A stretch of DNA of 64,000 bases from Photobacterium arenosum. GTDB taxonomy: Bacteria > Pseudomonadota > Gammaproteobacteria > Enterobacterales > Vibrionaceae. Both the position numbers and the translations under genes were made by a program. The notes beneath the pieces were generated by a model that was given only the letters and a program-made list of their open reading frames with translations, was not told where the DNA came from and did not search any database. The stretch covers positions 1-64,000 of the forward strand of contig NZ_JACYTP010000017.1 in NCBI RefSeq assembly GCF_014841115.1, read 5' to 3'. Positions 1 to 8,200 of this stretch are shown piece by piece (position 1 is the stretch's first letter; every line of letters starts with the position of its first letter).

Positions 1-57
1 GAATTGAGAAAAAGCATCGATATTCATCAGGAACTCCCGTAAAAAAGGAGTATATGA

Positions 58-1365
58 TCACAACCAGCCCAGATCGTCAAACTGATCTATTTTGTTCAAA
101 AAACGTTCGTGATCTTGCCCTGGGATATCTGATACTTCACGCCCTTTTATAAACTTACTATCGAGTACCATTTCTAATTCAGAAAATGTGTATTCCTTTT
201 GGCCTGCTCTGAATGTGTCAATCAAATTTTCCAATTCCGGAAATTGATGTTGATGCTCTTTAATCAAGTCATCACGGCGATTTTGTCCAAATTTAGTCAA
301 AATTTCATTGAACTGCCTTAAAGAAACTTTACAACGACTTCTATGAGCTTGGTTTGCCGCCATCCTACACAACTGTCCCATTGAGCGAGGTCTATGATTT
401 GAGAAAGCATTGATGGCGTCGAAAACAGGAGCCTCTTTCCCCGCCCAGTTTATTGGAGATATGAAAATGAGCTTGAATAATTTATTATAGTCACGATCAA
501 ATTTATACTTTGCTTCTGGAGAGTCAGAATGTTTTCTCTGGACATAAGACAGAATTTTTTTAGCAAGCATCTCCCTCATTTGTCGCTTAGTCCAAACGAT
601 ATTAACAATGTACTGATCCCATTTATCCAAATCTTCAACATGTCTTAAGTTCGTCCATACATCGGAACGTACTGTTGCTCGTATATTTAAATTTTTCACA
701 TCAAAGCAAAGGCTACGAATAGCACTAAAAAATGAACTGATACGATGTTGGAAGTCTTCGCTATCTATATATTTCGCATCAATATCATCTACTAACAGCC
801 ATACTTTTTTATCATGGTTATCGTCTAAGTAATTATTAAGAAGCCTTTCTAAGTTTTCTGGCTTAAACCCTTGAGTTTCAGAACCAAGAACAGGGAGCTT
901 TCCTTTTATTCTGGATATTAGCCCTCCGATCAAATTTTTGCTTTTCATTCCCTCTAGTTCAGAAATCTCTACCATTGACATATCATCACTAGTAAAAGCA
1001 AAGTTAATTGTTTTACCTATGTGGATGTTGATTTCTTTACAGATGATTTGTTTCCAGTAATTCTCCAGATATGCGGGATCTTTACCATTAAAGTCCCCTA
1101 ACCCTAATAATGAATTTCCTGTAACACGAACAACGATTGGACGACCATATTCTTCTTTTGATGCTAAGTCATAATCTAGTTTAGATAGTAGCGTTGACTT
1201 ACCCATACCTTTTCGTGCGTTTACAACGCATAATCGGTGCTCATCGTCATAAAAATCATCGAAGTCATCATTATCGATAAAATAGGAATTTAGGATTTCC
1301 TGAGCTTCGTCTTCACCTGCATCATTACCAAACAAAGACCTATCATTTAACTTGAGCTTTAACAT
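58..1365 (-). CDS. P-loop ATPase in an integron cassette (possible defence protein)
   Basis: A 435-residue soluble protein with a clear Walker A motif NARKGMGKST (residues 49-58) and a Walker B-like strand VWLLVDDIDA (188-197) carrying two acidic residues. The rest is mixed alpha/beta with an arginine-rich segment near residues 325-350 (RPRSMGQLCR). No membrane segment or signal peptide is seen. This layout resembles stand-alone P-loop ATPases of the KAP/Sll1717 kind; the exact family was not identified. The start ATG has a GGAAG-type ribosome site about ten bases upstream. The gene lies directly downstream (minus strand) of the attC site that closes the OLD nuclease cassette, so it is probably the next cassette. 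Its own attC would lie left of the window edge and is not seen in the 57 bases available. A role in phage defence is inferred from fold type and setting only. Confidence 0.7.
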   Translation of the reverse strand: MLKLKLNDRSLFGNDAGEDEAQEILNSYFIDNDDFDDFYDDEHRLCVVNARKGMGKSTLLSKLDYDLASKEEYGRPIVVRVTGNSLLGLGDFNGKDPAYLENYWKQIICKEINIHIGKTINFAFTSDDMSMVEISELEGMKSKNLIGGLISRIKGKLPVLGSETQGFKPENLERLLNNYLDDNHDKKVWLLVDDIDAKYIDSEDFQHRISSFFSAIRSLCFDVKNLNIRATVRSDVWTNLRHVEDLDKWDQYIVNIVWTKRQMREMLAKKILSYVQRKHSDSPEAKYKFDRDYNKLFKLIFISPINWAGKEAPVFDAINAFSNHRPRSMGQLCRMAANQAHRSRCKVSLRQFNEILTKFGQNRRDDLIKEHQHQFPELENLIDTFRAGQKEYTFSELEMVLDSKFIKGREVSDIPGQDHERFLNKIDQFDDLGWL

Positions 1366-1440
1366 CTATGTAGTACTTCCTAAGTTTTTAGATTGTCATA
1401 TTCTATAATCAAATACTTCAGTTGCATATTGACCTATGAT

Positions 1441-1512
1441 AGCTAACGCTTTGCTCACCGGTAAATTAGGAGCGCAGCGAGTAATTTATCCGCGTGCAGC
1501 AACTTGTTAGCC
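1441..1512 (-). other. attC recombination site, short type (72 bp)
   Basis: On the minus strand the site opens with GGCTAAC and closes with GTTAGCT, the two outer core sites of an integron attC. Between them TTGCT-GCACGCGG-TAAATTA pairs imperfectly with TAATTTA-CCGGTGAGCAA, giving the bulged hairpin expected of a folded attC. The stop codon TAA of the OLD nuclease gene lies inside the first core site, as is usual for cassette genes. The site is far shorter than the VCR-like attC two kilobases away. Confidence 0.8.
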
Positions 1513-3333
1513 ATTTGCCAGCTGTGAGACAGTTTGAATAATTTCTTCGATCTCATATCTATCTGCACCGTCGTCTCCACAATATTTTGATCTTTGTTTA
1601 ATTTGTGCAGCTGTCATCCTTGGCCAGAATCTTTCCAATACATCATCTTTTCTAACGGTTAATGCTGTTGCGATTTTCTTTTTCGCATCACAGGTATCTG
1701 TGTACTCAATGTTGATATCATGAGAAGCCTGAAAAAGGGCAGGATCTAGATAGTTCTCAGGCTCTCTTTTCCTGGTAAGGAGAGCAATTTTTCCTTGCGC
1801 CTTCAGTTCAGAGATCTTCTCCACATTCCTTGGATTTTGAATTGGATCCCCTAGATCAGAATCCATCAATATTCCCCACTCCAAACCCAGTTGATCAATA
1901 AGCTTCTTGGACACCCAATGTTTTAGATTTCCACAGCCACCTATAGGAATGCAAGCTATCCCGAGTTCAGACAAGGTGTTTTCAATATCACCATTAATCT
2001 TTAATTGCTCAGCGGAATGGTTAACAAATGTCACATCGCTATGACCTTCTACTAGGAGAACGCCCCGTGATGATGCAATTTCACTTTCAGGGAGTACACC
2101 TAGACTGATTGCTACCTTTTCAAGGACTTCATCTGACCCGCTGGTTATATTAGGAGTGTTATTTTCGTCTTTCTCGATAAAGCGAATAGATTCTATAGGC
2201 AGAAGTCCAGCCAACGCTGGGACATGCGTTGTTAATAATATTTGGCAGTCAGGTCTGCATGACAAAGCGATTAGCGCCTCAATAAGCATGATTTGATAGC
2301 TTGGGTGTTGTGATGTTTCAGGCTCTTCAATAGCGTATATAACCTTAGGAGAGCTTTTTTCCACCCGAACCTTTTCCGCTTCAGCTCTAAAAAAGTTAAG
2401 CAAAATAAGTCTTCTAACACCGCTACCACGCTTATTTATCGGAACTCCTCCCTCACCATCTAACGTGAAATTGAAAGTCCACTTTGGCTTATCCTTGAAC
2501 CTTGGGTGTAATTCCGAAGCCAGCGCCGGATCCATTTCCCGTAATTTTTCTTTCGTACGCTCTGCGACTTCCAAAACAGACTGTTCGATTTTTTCTTGCA
2601 GCTCATCTATTTCTTTCTGAAGTGATTTTTTAGCTTGATCTACCGCAACCTGAATTGGGTTTTTTGCCTCAGGATCAGAATCGTTACTCTCTCTATCAGC
2701 CTTGAACAAGGCAAAAGTAGGCATTTCCGCCTCAATTTTCTTATATATATTCTTTGATTCTTTTTCCAGCGCACTGACATCCAAATAGAAGTCCGTCAGT
2801 AGTAAGTTATCAAATTTCTTCCAGATAGCAGAGCGCCATAAACTTGAAACTCTCTTATCCTCTACCTCTCCGTCGACACCTAACTCTTTACCTCGAGCCT
2901 TTAATTCCGATAGTTTTAAGCTGTGTAGATCATTAGCGCTTTCGATAGAAGGGTGCATGCAGCGAATTAAAATGGAAGGTGCTGAGACTGTTTTTTGCAC
3001 CTTGAATACCTTCGATATTTCGATATCACCATTGCTATTTAGTAGGTACTCATTTTTAAAGCTTGTAGGATAATTCTCATCGACAACAACTTCTTCAGAT
3101 AATTCATCAAAAATACATGATATTTTTATTTCAGAATCATCAGACTCTACATTTTTATCATCACTATCTATTTTCACAGACTTGTTATTAAAGAAAATCT
3201 CGAGAGCCTCAAGAATCGTGGATTTTCCTGCGTCATTTCTTCCGGTGATACCCGTTAATCCATCCTCAAATGATACGGAGGTCTCCTCTTTATAGCCTCT
3301 AAAGTTTTTTATCTTTATTTCCTTGAGTCGCAT
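1507..3333 (-). CDS. OLD-family ATPase/TOPRIM endonuclease carried as an integron cassette
   Basis: A 608-residue protein of the overcoming-lysogenization-defect (OLD) nuclease type. The N-terminal ABC/SMC-like ATPase has Walker A GRNDAGKST (31-39), a coiled-coil-like charged stretch (about 185-265), an ABC-like signature near KRGSGVRR (301-308), Walker B IYAIEEPETSQHP (332-344) and a switch histidine in LLTTH (366-370). The C-terminal TOPRIM nuclease domain shows LLVEGHSD (426-433) and MDSDLGD (490-496), supplying the acidic metal ligands. Proteins of this type cut DNA, and relatives (P2 Old, GajA of Gabija, PARIS) act in phage defence. No gajB-type UvrD helicase and no AriA-like partner lies beside it, so it appears to be a single-gene OLD. 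A strong AAGGAGG site precedes the ATG. The gene is bounded by attC sites on both sides, which makes it an unusually large complete cassette (about 1.9 kb). Function is inferred. Confidence 0.88.
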   Translation of the reverse strand: MRLKEIKIKNFRGYKEETSVSFEDGLTGITGRNDAGKSTILEALEIFFNNKSVKIDSDDKNVESDDSEIKISCIFDELSEEVVVDENYPTSFKNEYLLNSNGDIEISKVFKVQKTVSAPSILIRCMHPSIESANDLHSLKLSELKARGKELGVDGEVEDKRVSSLWRSAIWKKFDNLLLTDFYLDVSALEKESKNIYKKIEAEMPTFALFKADRESNDSDPEAKNPIQVAVDQAKKSLQKEIDELQEKIEQSVLEVAERTKEKLREMDPALASELHPRFKDKPKWTFNFTLDGEGGVPINKRGSGVRRLILLNFFRAEAEKVRVEKSSPKVIYAIEEPETSQHPSYQIMLIEALIALSCRPDCQILLTTHVPALAGLLPIESIRFIEKDENNTPNITSGSDEVLEKVAISLGVLPESEIASSRGVLLVEGHSDVTFVNHSAEQLKINGDIENTLSELGIACIPIGGCGNLKHWVSKKLIDQLGLEWGILMDSDLGDPIQNPRNVEKISELKAQGKIALLTRKREPENYLDPALFQASHDINIEYTDTCDAKKKIATALTVRKDDVLERFWPRMTAAQIKQRSKYCGDDGADRYEIEEIIQTVSQLANG

Positions 3334-3357
3334 GAAACCTCCTTAATATGATGGTGT

Positions 3358-3482
3358 GGCTAACGCCCTGTTAAGGGGTGAGCAACGCAATACCGAAGCC
3401 ACCGCATACCACCTTAATCACTTAAACCAACGCACAGTAAAAATGCCACGCGTTGCGAATCCCTCTTGAACAGTTTGTTATG
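3358..3482 (-). other. attC recombination site, Vibrio (VCR-like) type, ~125 bp
   Basis: Read on the minus strand the site begins ATAACAAACTGTTCAAGAGG, continues with CAACGCGTGGCATTTT, GGTGGCTTCGGTATT and GCGTTG, and ends CCCTTAACAGGGCGTTAGCC. This is the same arrangement and nearly the same wording as the VCR repeats of the Vibrio cholerae chromosomal integron. It marks the 5' border of the OLD nuclease cassette and the 3' end of the LprI-like cassette. Confidence 0.9.
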
Positions 3483-3496
3483 TGTGTGGTTGAAAC

Positions 3497-3912
3497 CTAT
3501 TCTACACTTGGCTCCGGTAAAACTGGAGGTGTGCTGTCCATATAAGTTAAAAAGTTTTCCCATAACTCGTGCGTTCTTTGCTTAGTTAACTTAGTTTTGC
3601 ACGATATCGCCATAATTCCACGAATAGTTCCATCACGCCATTGCGTATAAACCGAATCACAGTGTGAGGACATATATGCTTGCCAATCCTGTTGAGCAAG
3701 CTTAATTGCTGCGATCAGTTCTGGGTCATGAGCGTTGTGCTCAAAGCTAGTGTTAGATATTTGTCTAATTTAATTTGTGCTGACTCTAATTGAATAGCGG
3801 CACATTGGTTTATCTCGATTGTGGTCATCGCATTATTACAGTCAATGGGCTCTTCTTCAGCAAGAGCACCAAATGAAAGACTAGCTAATATGATGATTAG
3901 ACACTTATTCAT
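3497..3912 (-). pseudogene. LprI/DUF1311-like exported protein, frameshifted
   Basis: The reading frame starts MNKCLIIILASLSFGALAEE, a clear signal peptide, preceded by GGAGAA. It continues with CNNAMTTIEINQCAA, the first cysteine-bearing block of lysozyme-inhibitor LprI-like (DUF1311, YecT) proteins, then stops early. A shift to the frame two bases on, between about positions 3720 and 3770, restores the second half: HDPELIAAIKLAQQDWQAYM, SSHCDSVYTQWRDG, ISCKTKLTKQRTHELW, ending at a TAG at 3497. Both halves together give the usual family size and the paired cysteines. Either the gene is broken by a one-base loss (or two-base gain), or this is a sequencing error. It sits as a cassette gene just upstream of the VCR-like attC. 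Periplasmic location is predicted; function is unknown beyond family resemblance. Confidence 0.75.
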
Positions 3913-3945
3913 CGTTTTCTCCGAAAGCACATAACATTTTATTCA

Positions 3946-3978
3946 ACGACATCATGTCGTATAACTCTGTCGTATATT
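3946..3978. promoter_or_regulatory. operator-like palindrome plus half-site
   Basis: ACGACAT-C-ATGTCGT (3946-3960) is a perfect 7+1+7 dyad. A second half-site TGTCGTATAT follows at 3969-3978. The dyad lies 34 bases upstream of the LprI-like start codon, where a repressor would sit over its promoter. The same dyad recurs about 100 bases further upstream. Confidence 0.55.
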
Positions 3979-4052
3979 TCTTCACTTAAATTAACACGTA
4001 ACCATTTGGTATAAAACAAAAAATCTAACTTTATCATATAGCCTCATCACTA

Positions 4053-4079
4053 AGATATACGACATGATGTCGTATATCT
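4053..4079. promoter_or_regulatory. 27-bp perfect palindrome sharing the ACGACAT half-site
   Basis: AGATATACGACAT (4053-4065), one central G, then ATGTCGTATATCT (4067-4079): arms of 13 bases without a mismatch. The inner 15 bases are the same dyad as at 3946-3960 apart from the centre base. Repeated dyads at this spacing suggest a DNA-binding dimer that may loop or cooperate, but no regulator gene is visible next to it. Confidence 0.6.
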
Positions 4080-4208
4080 CGCTTTTGTATCAATTTCTAT
4101 GTAACTGATTCACATATAATTTCATCATTCATGTTCGTTGCATCGTAAATCAGTGACAAGTGATTCGAAAAAATAAAGCGATTTTCTATAGTCTCAGGTC
4201 TGTTCTTC

Positions 4209-4413
4209 ATCAAACACGCAGGGTGAGAGCATGAGTTAACAAGTTGTAAAATCACCATATAAAAAGCATGTTGGGATATACAAAAATAGTGATTTTTAAC
4301 CGCCTGCCACAGGTGTGAAATGCATGAGGTGTCTAATAATTACTCAACCAGCCCGAGAGAACTTACGTGTGTTCAAAAAGTGAACATACGTGCTCTCACC
4401 CTGATCAAACACG
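4209..4413. mobile_element. 185-bp MITE-like element with 13-bp TIRs and 10-bp target duplication
   Basis: The element proper (4219-4403) begins CAGGGTGAGAGCA and ends TGCTCTCACCCTG, which are perfect 13-base inverted repeats. It is flanked on both sides by the same ten bases, ATCAAACACG (4209-4218 and 4404-4413), a perfect target-site duplication. It has no transposase gene. The terminal CAGGG and a duplication of 8-10 bases fit the ISAs1 (H-repeat) family, so it is probably a non-autonomous relative mobilised in trans; the family link is an inference. Near its right end GTTCA-AAAAG-TGAAC forms a small internal hairpin. Confidence 0.85.
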
Positions 4414-4529
4414 CTACCGCCCTTCACATTGAAGTGAATCGCATGATGGAAATTTGACACTTTTACATAATATTCAGATATGGCCGCTGTTTCACGCTTT
4501 GGTGTGTTTTGAGTTGCATATCTGTGCAT
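4344..4529 (-). CDS. small unknown gene whose 3' end was replaced by the MITE
   Basis: The frame encodes 61 residues, MHRYATQNTPKRETAAISEY followed by YVKVSNFHHAIHFNVKGGSVFD, and then runs into the MITE, which supplies the last 19 codons and the stop. If the element and one copy of the duplication are removed, the frame ends four codons later (EEQT, then TGA), giving a 46-residue protein. That the frame closes so soon after precise removal supports a real gene that was hit near its 3' end. No family was recognised, and no good ribosome site is seen before the ATG, so coding is uncertain. Confidence 0.35.
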   Translation of the reverse strand: MHRYATQNTPKRETAAISEYYVKVSNFHHAIHFNVKGGSVFDQGESTYVHFLNTRKFSRAG

Positions 4530-4548
4530 TAGGGCAAGTTCTGCGGCG

Positions 4549-4573
4549 AGAAAAAAGGAGGCAGTGCCTCCTT
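4549..4573 (-). terminator. rho-independent terminator of the copper operon
   Basis: On the minus strand AAGGAGGC-ACT-GCCTCCTT is followed by a run of six T. It lies 36 bases past the stop of the cupredoxin gene and separates the copper operon from the integron region. Confidence 0.85.
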
Positions 4574-4608
4574 GAGTAGGTGAAGTGTAAGCTGTTGATG
4601 GGGCTGGA

Positions 4609-5157
4609 TTACTGCACCATGATGCTCTTCACCATACCGGCTTCGGCGTGGCCGGGGATGTTGCAGGCGAGCTCGACCTCTGGTTCACCGTGGAAGTGCC
4701 AGAGCAGGGTTTTGGCTTTACCCGGTTTCACCGTCACAGTTGAGCCGCTGTCGTGGGCATGACCGGTTGTCATGTTGCGCATCATTTCCCTGTGTTTGAG
4801 TTGTTCTTCCATTGAGCCGATGGAGAACTCATGGTCGATCTTGCCTGTGTTCATTACGACAAACTGCACGACATCGTTGGCTTCGATCTGCACGTCTTTC
4901 TTGAAGCGGATCTTCATGTCATCGGAGAGAATAACGTGAACCACTTTGTCGGGTTTGGCGCCTTTGGCGGGCATACCGACAGCAGACATGCCTTCCATGT
5001 TCATGCCATCCATTTTCATCCCTGAATGATCCATTTTACTGTGGTCCATTTTCGAATGATCCATCGAGCCGTGGTCCATTGAACCGTGACCCATTTCATC
5101 CGCAAGGACAGGCGTCGAGGCCAGTGTGATGATCAGGGCGAGTACTGTTTTTTTCAT
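4609..5157 (-). CDS. periplasmic cupredoxin, CopI-like copper tolerance protein
   Basis: A 182-residue exported protein. It has a signal peptide (MKKTVLALIITLASTPVLA), then a Met/His-rich segment built from repeated MDHGS/MDHSK units (about residues 22-60), then a cupredoxin domain. The domain carries a type 1 copper set: His in GKIDHEFSIG and the C-x4-H-x4-M motif CNIPGHAEAGM near the end. CopI-type proteins bind copper in the periplasm and protect against Cu(I). It is the last gene of the cus operon, seven coding-free bases past cusA when counted from the longer frame and about 87 from this start. This start was chosen because it opens the signal peptide and has AAGGAAA upstream. Confidence 0.85.
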   Translation of the reverse strand: MKKTVLALIITLASTPVLADEMGHGSMDHGSMDHSKMDHSKMDHSGMKMDGMNMEGMSAVGMPAKGAKPDKVVHVILSDDMKIRFKKDVQIEANDVVQFVVMNTGKIDHEFSIGSMEEQLKHREMMRNMTTGHAHDSGSTVTVKPGKAKTLLWHFHGEPEVELACNIPGHAEAGMVKSIMVQ

Positions 5158-5244
5158 CTGTATTTCCTTTGTGTTCAGCAAAATTATTCTGATGTGTTTA
5201 CCTTTGTGCCCTTCTCCCGCCGGGCAGGAGAAAGGCAAAGATAG

Positions 5245-8200
5245 TTAACGGTTTGATGTCACTTCGCGCTGCTTCCACAGCTTGAAAATGGCGGGCAGCA
5301 CCAGCAAGGTGAGAAGCAAGGCTGACGCCATGCCGCCAATCATAGGTGCGGCAATACGCTGCATGACTTCCGATCCTGTGCCTGAGCCGTACATAATGGG
5401 AATCAAGCCAATGATGACTGTTAGAACTGTCATCATCACAGGACGGACACGCAGCCCGGCCCCTTCCCGGATAGCGTCGGTCAGATCCTGTGGCTGCAGG
5501 TGATTCTGCTGCTCTTCTGCCTGTAATTTGCGCCAGTGCCAGGCCTGATTGAGGTACACCAGCATGATCACGCCAATCTCGACCGCCACGCCTGCCAATG
5601 CGATAAACCCGACGCCTACCGCAATAGAGAAGTTGTATTGCAGGTGATACATCAGCCAGACACCGCCTACCATCGCCAGCGGCAGGGTGGCCATAATGAC
5701 CAGCACTTCACCGATGCGACGAAAGCTGAAATACAGCAGCAGCATAATGATCATCAGCGTAACAGGCGTAACCACACTGAGTTTTGCCTTAGCCCGTTCC
5801 ATATATTCATACTGCCCGGACCAGGTCAGTGAATAACCGGCTGGCAGCGACAGTTCGCGGGCCACAATCTCTCTGGCTTCGGCAACGTAAGAGCCCAGAT
5901 CACGATCTTCAATATCCACAAACACCCAGCCGTTGGGACGGGCATTTTCTGTTTTGATCATCGGCGGCCCGTCTTCGTAGCGAATATCGGCCACATCGGC
6001 GAGGGCAATCCGGGCGCCGTTAGGCGTGACCAGTGGCAGGTTCTGCAGTTTCACCACGGAATCCCGATAGTCCTGCGGGTAGCGGACATTGATCGGATAA
6101 CGCTCCAGCCCTTCAATGGTTTCGCCGACGTTCACACCGCCAATTGCAGAGGCAATCACCTGCTGAACGTCCTGGATGTTCAATCCGTAACGCGCAGCCT
6201 GGCGGCGCTTGATATCAATGGTGACATAGCGCCCACCGGCAACCCGCTCGGCATAGACAGAAGCCGTGCCCGCTATCGCGTTGAGGATAGGCTCAATCTG
6301 CGCGCCGATGGTTTCTATTGTTTTCAGATCCGGCCCCGCAATTTTGATCCCTATCGGGGTTTTGATACCCGTTGCCAGCATATCGATGCGGGTTTTTATC
6401 GGCATCACCCAGGCATTGGTCAGGCCGGGAAACTGCACCAGATCGTCGAAAGTTTTACGCAGCGATTCTGTCGTCACGCCCTCGCGCCACTGATCGCGCG
6501 GTTTGAACTGAATCACGGTTTCTATCATGGTCAGCGGCGCGGGATCGGTTGCGGTTTCTGCCCGACCAATCTTGCCCCACACGGTTTCCACTTCCGGCAC
6601 GGTTTTGATCAGCTTGTTGGTTTGCTGCAGCAGCTCACGCGCCTTGCCAACTGAAATACCAGGATAGGTGGTTGGCATGTACATCAGATCGCCCTCGTCC
6701 AGCGGCGGAATGAACTCACTGCCCATTCTGGCGGCCGGGTAGTAAGCCGAAGCCAGCAGCGCCAGTGCCACTACAATCACGGCTTTAGGATAAGCCAGAC
6801 TGAGATTCAGCAACGGCCGGTACAGGGCCACCAGCCCGCGGTTGGCCGGGTTTTTGTGCTCAGGCAACACCTTACCGCGAATAAAGTAGCCCATAAGCAC
6901 CGGAACCAGCGTGATCGCCAGTCCGGCGGCTGCGGCCATGGCATAGGTTTTGGTGTAAGCCAGCGGCGAGAACATCTTGCCTTCCTGACCTTCCAGCGCA
7001 AACACAGGCACGAAGCTCAGGGTGATGATCAGCAACGAGAAAAACAAAGGCGCACCGACTTCTTCTGCCGCTTTGCCGATCACCTGCCAGCGGTTCTGAT
7101 CTGTTAGCGGTGTGCGTTCGATGTGCTTGTGCACATTTTCAATCATCACAATCGCGCCATCGACCATCGCCCCGATGGCAATCGCAATCCCGCCGAGCGA
7201 CATGATATTGGCATTGATCCCCTGCCAGTGCATGACGACAAAGGCCGCTAAAATACCGACCGGCAAACTGATAGCTATCACCAGTGAGGAGCGGATGTGG
7301 AACAGGAAGATGGCGCAAACAATCGCCACCACGATGAACTCTTCCGCCAGTTTCTGCCACAGATTCTCAACCGCAGCGTTAATCAGGGTTGAACGGTCAT
7401 AAGTGGGCACTATCTCGACACCGTCCGGCAAGCTGCGCTGCAGTGCTGCCAGTTTGGCTTTCACCGCCTCAATTACCTGACTGGCGTTCTCGCCATAGCG
7501 CATCACAATCACACCGCCTACCGCTTCACCTTCGCCGTTCAGCTCGGAAATGCCGCGTCGCATCTGCGGGCCAATGTTGATATCGGCGATATCTCCCAGC
7601 AGCAAGGGGGTGCCTTTGGCTGTGGTTTTCAGTGGCAACGCTTTCAGATCGTCAACGCCGGTCAGGTAGCCGGTTGTTCTGACCATGTGCTCGGCTTCGG
7701 CCACTTCGATAACCGACGCGCCAACTTCCTGATTACCACTCTGAATGGCGTTGTTAACCTGCTGAAGCGTCAACCCGTAAGCGCGCAGCTTGGCTGGATC
7801 TATCTGCACCTGATACTGCTTCACCATGCCACCGACTGTGGCCACTTCCGACACCCCATTAACGGTTTGCAGTTCATACTTCAGAAACCAGTCCTGCAGA
7901 CTGCGCAGCTCAGCCAGATCGTGCTGGCCGGTTTTATCCTGCAGCACATAACTGTATACCCAGCCAACGCCGGTCGCATCCGGGCCCAGGGTCGGTTTCG
8001 CGTTCGCCGGCAGCTTGGGCGCAACCTGGCTGAGGTATTCCAGTACCCGGGAACGCGCCCAGTACATGTCGGTATCATCGTTGAAAATGATATACACGTA
8101 CGAGTCGCCAAAGAAGGAATAGCCACGGACCGTATCGGCACCCGGCACTGCCAGCATGGCGGTGGTCAGCGGATACGTCACCTGATCTTCCACCACTTGT

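Noticed and set aside
1507..3333. Gabija system (GajA)
   Set aside because: The OLD-type ATPase/TOPRIM architecture fits GajA, but no UvrD-like GajB helicase lies on either side, so the two-gene system is not supported.
4020..4110. Third attC site near GTTAGAT on the minus strand
   Set aside because: One core-site-like heptamer is present, but no partner core site or paired arms were found; the palindrome nearby does not have attC form.
5015..5090. Independent tandem DNA repeat
   Set aside because: The repeated bases encode the MDHS/MDHG metal-binding repeats of the cupredoxin and are explained by that gene.
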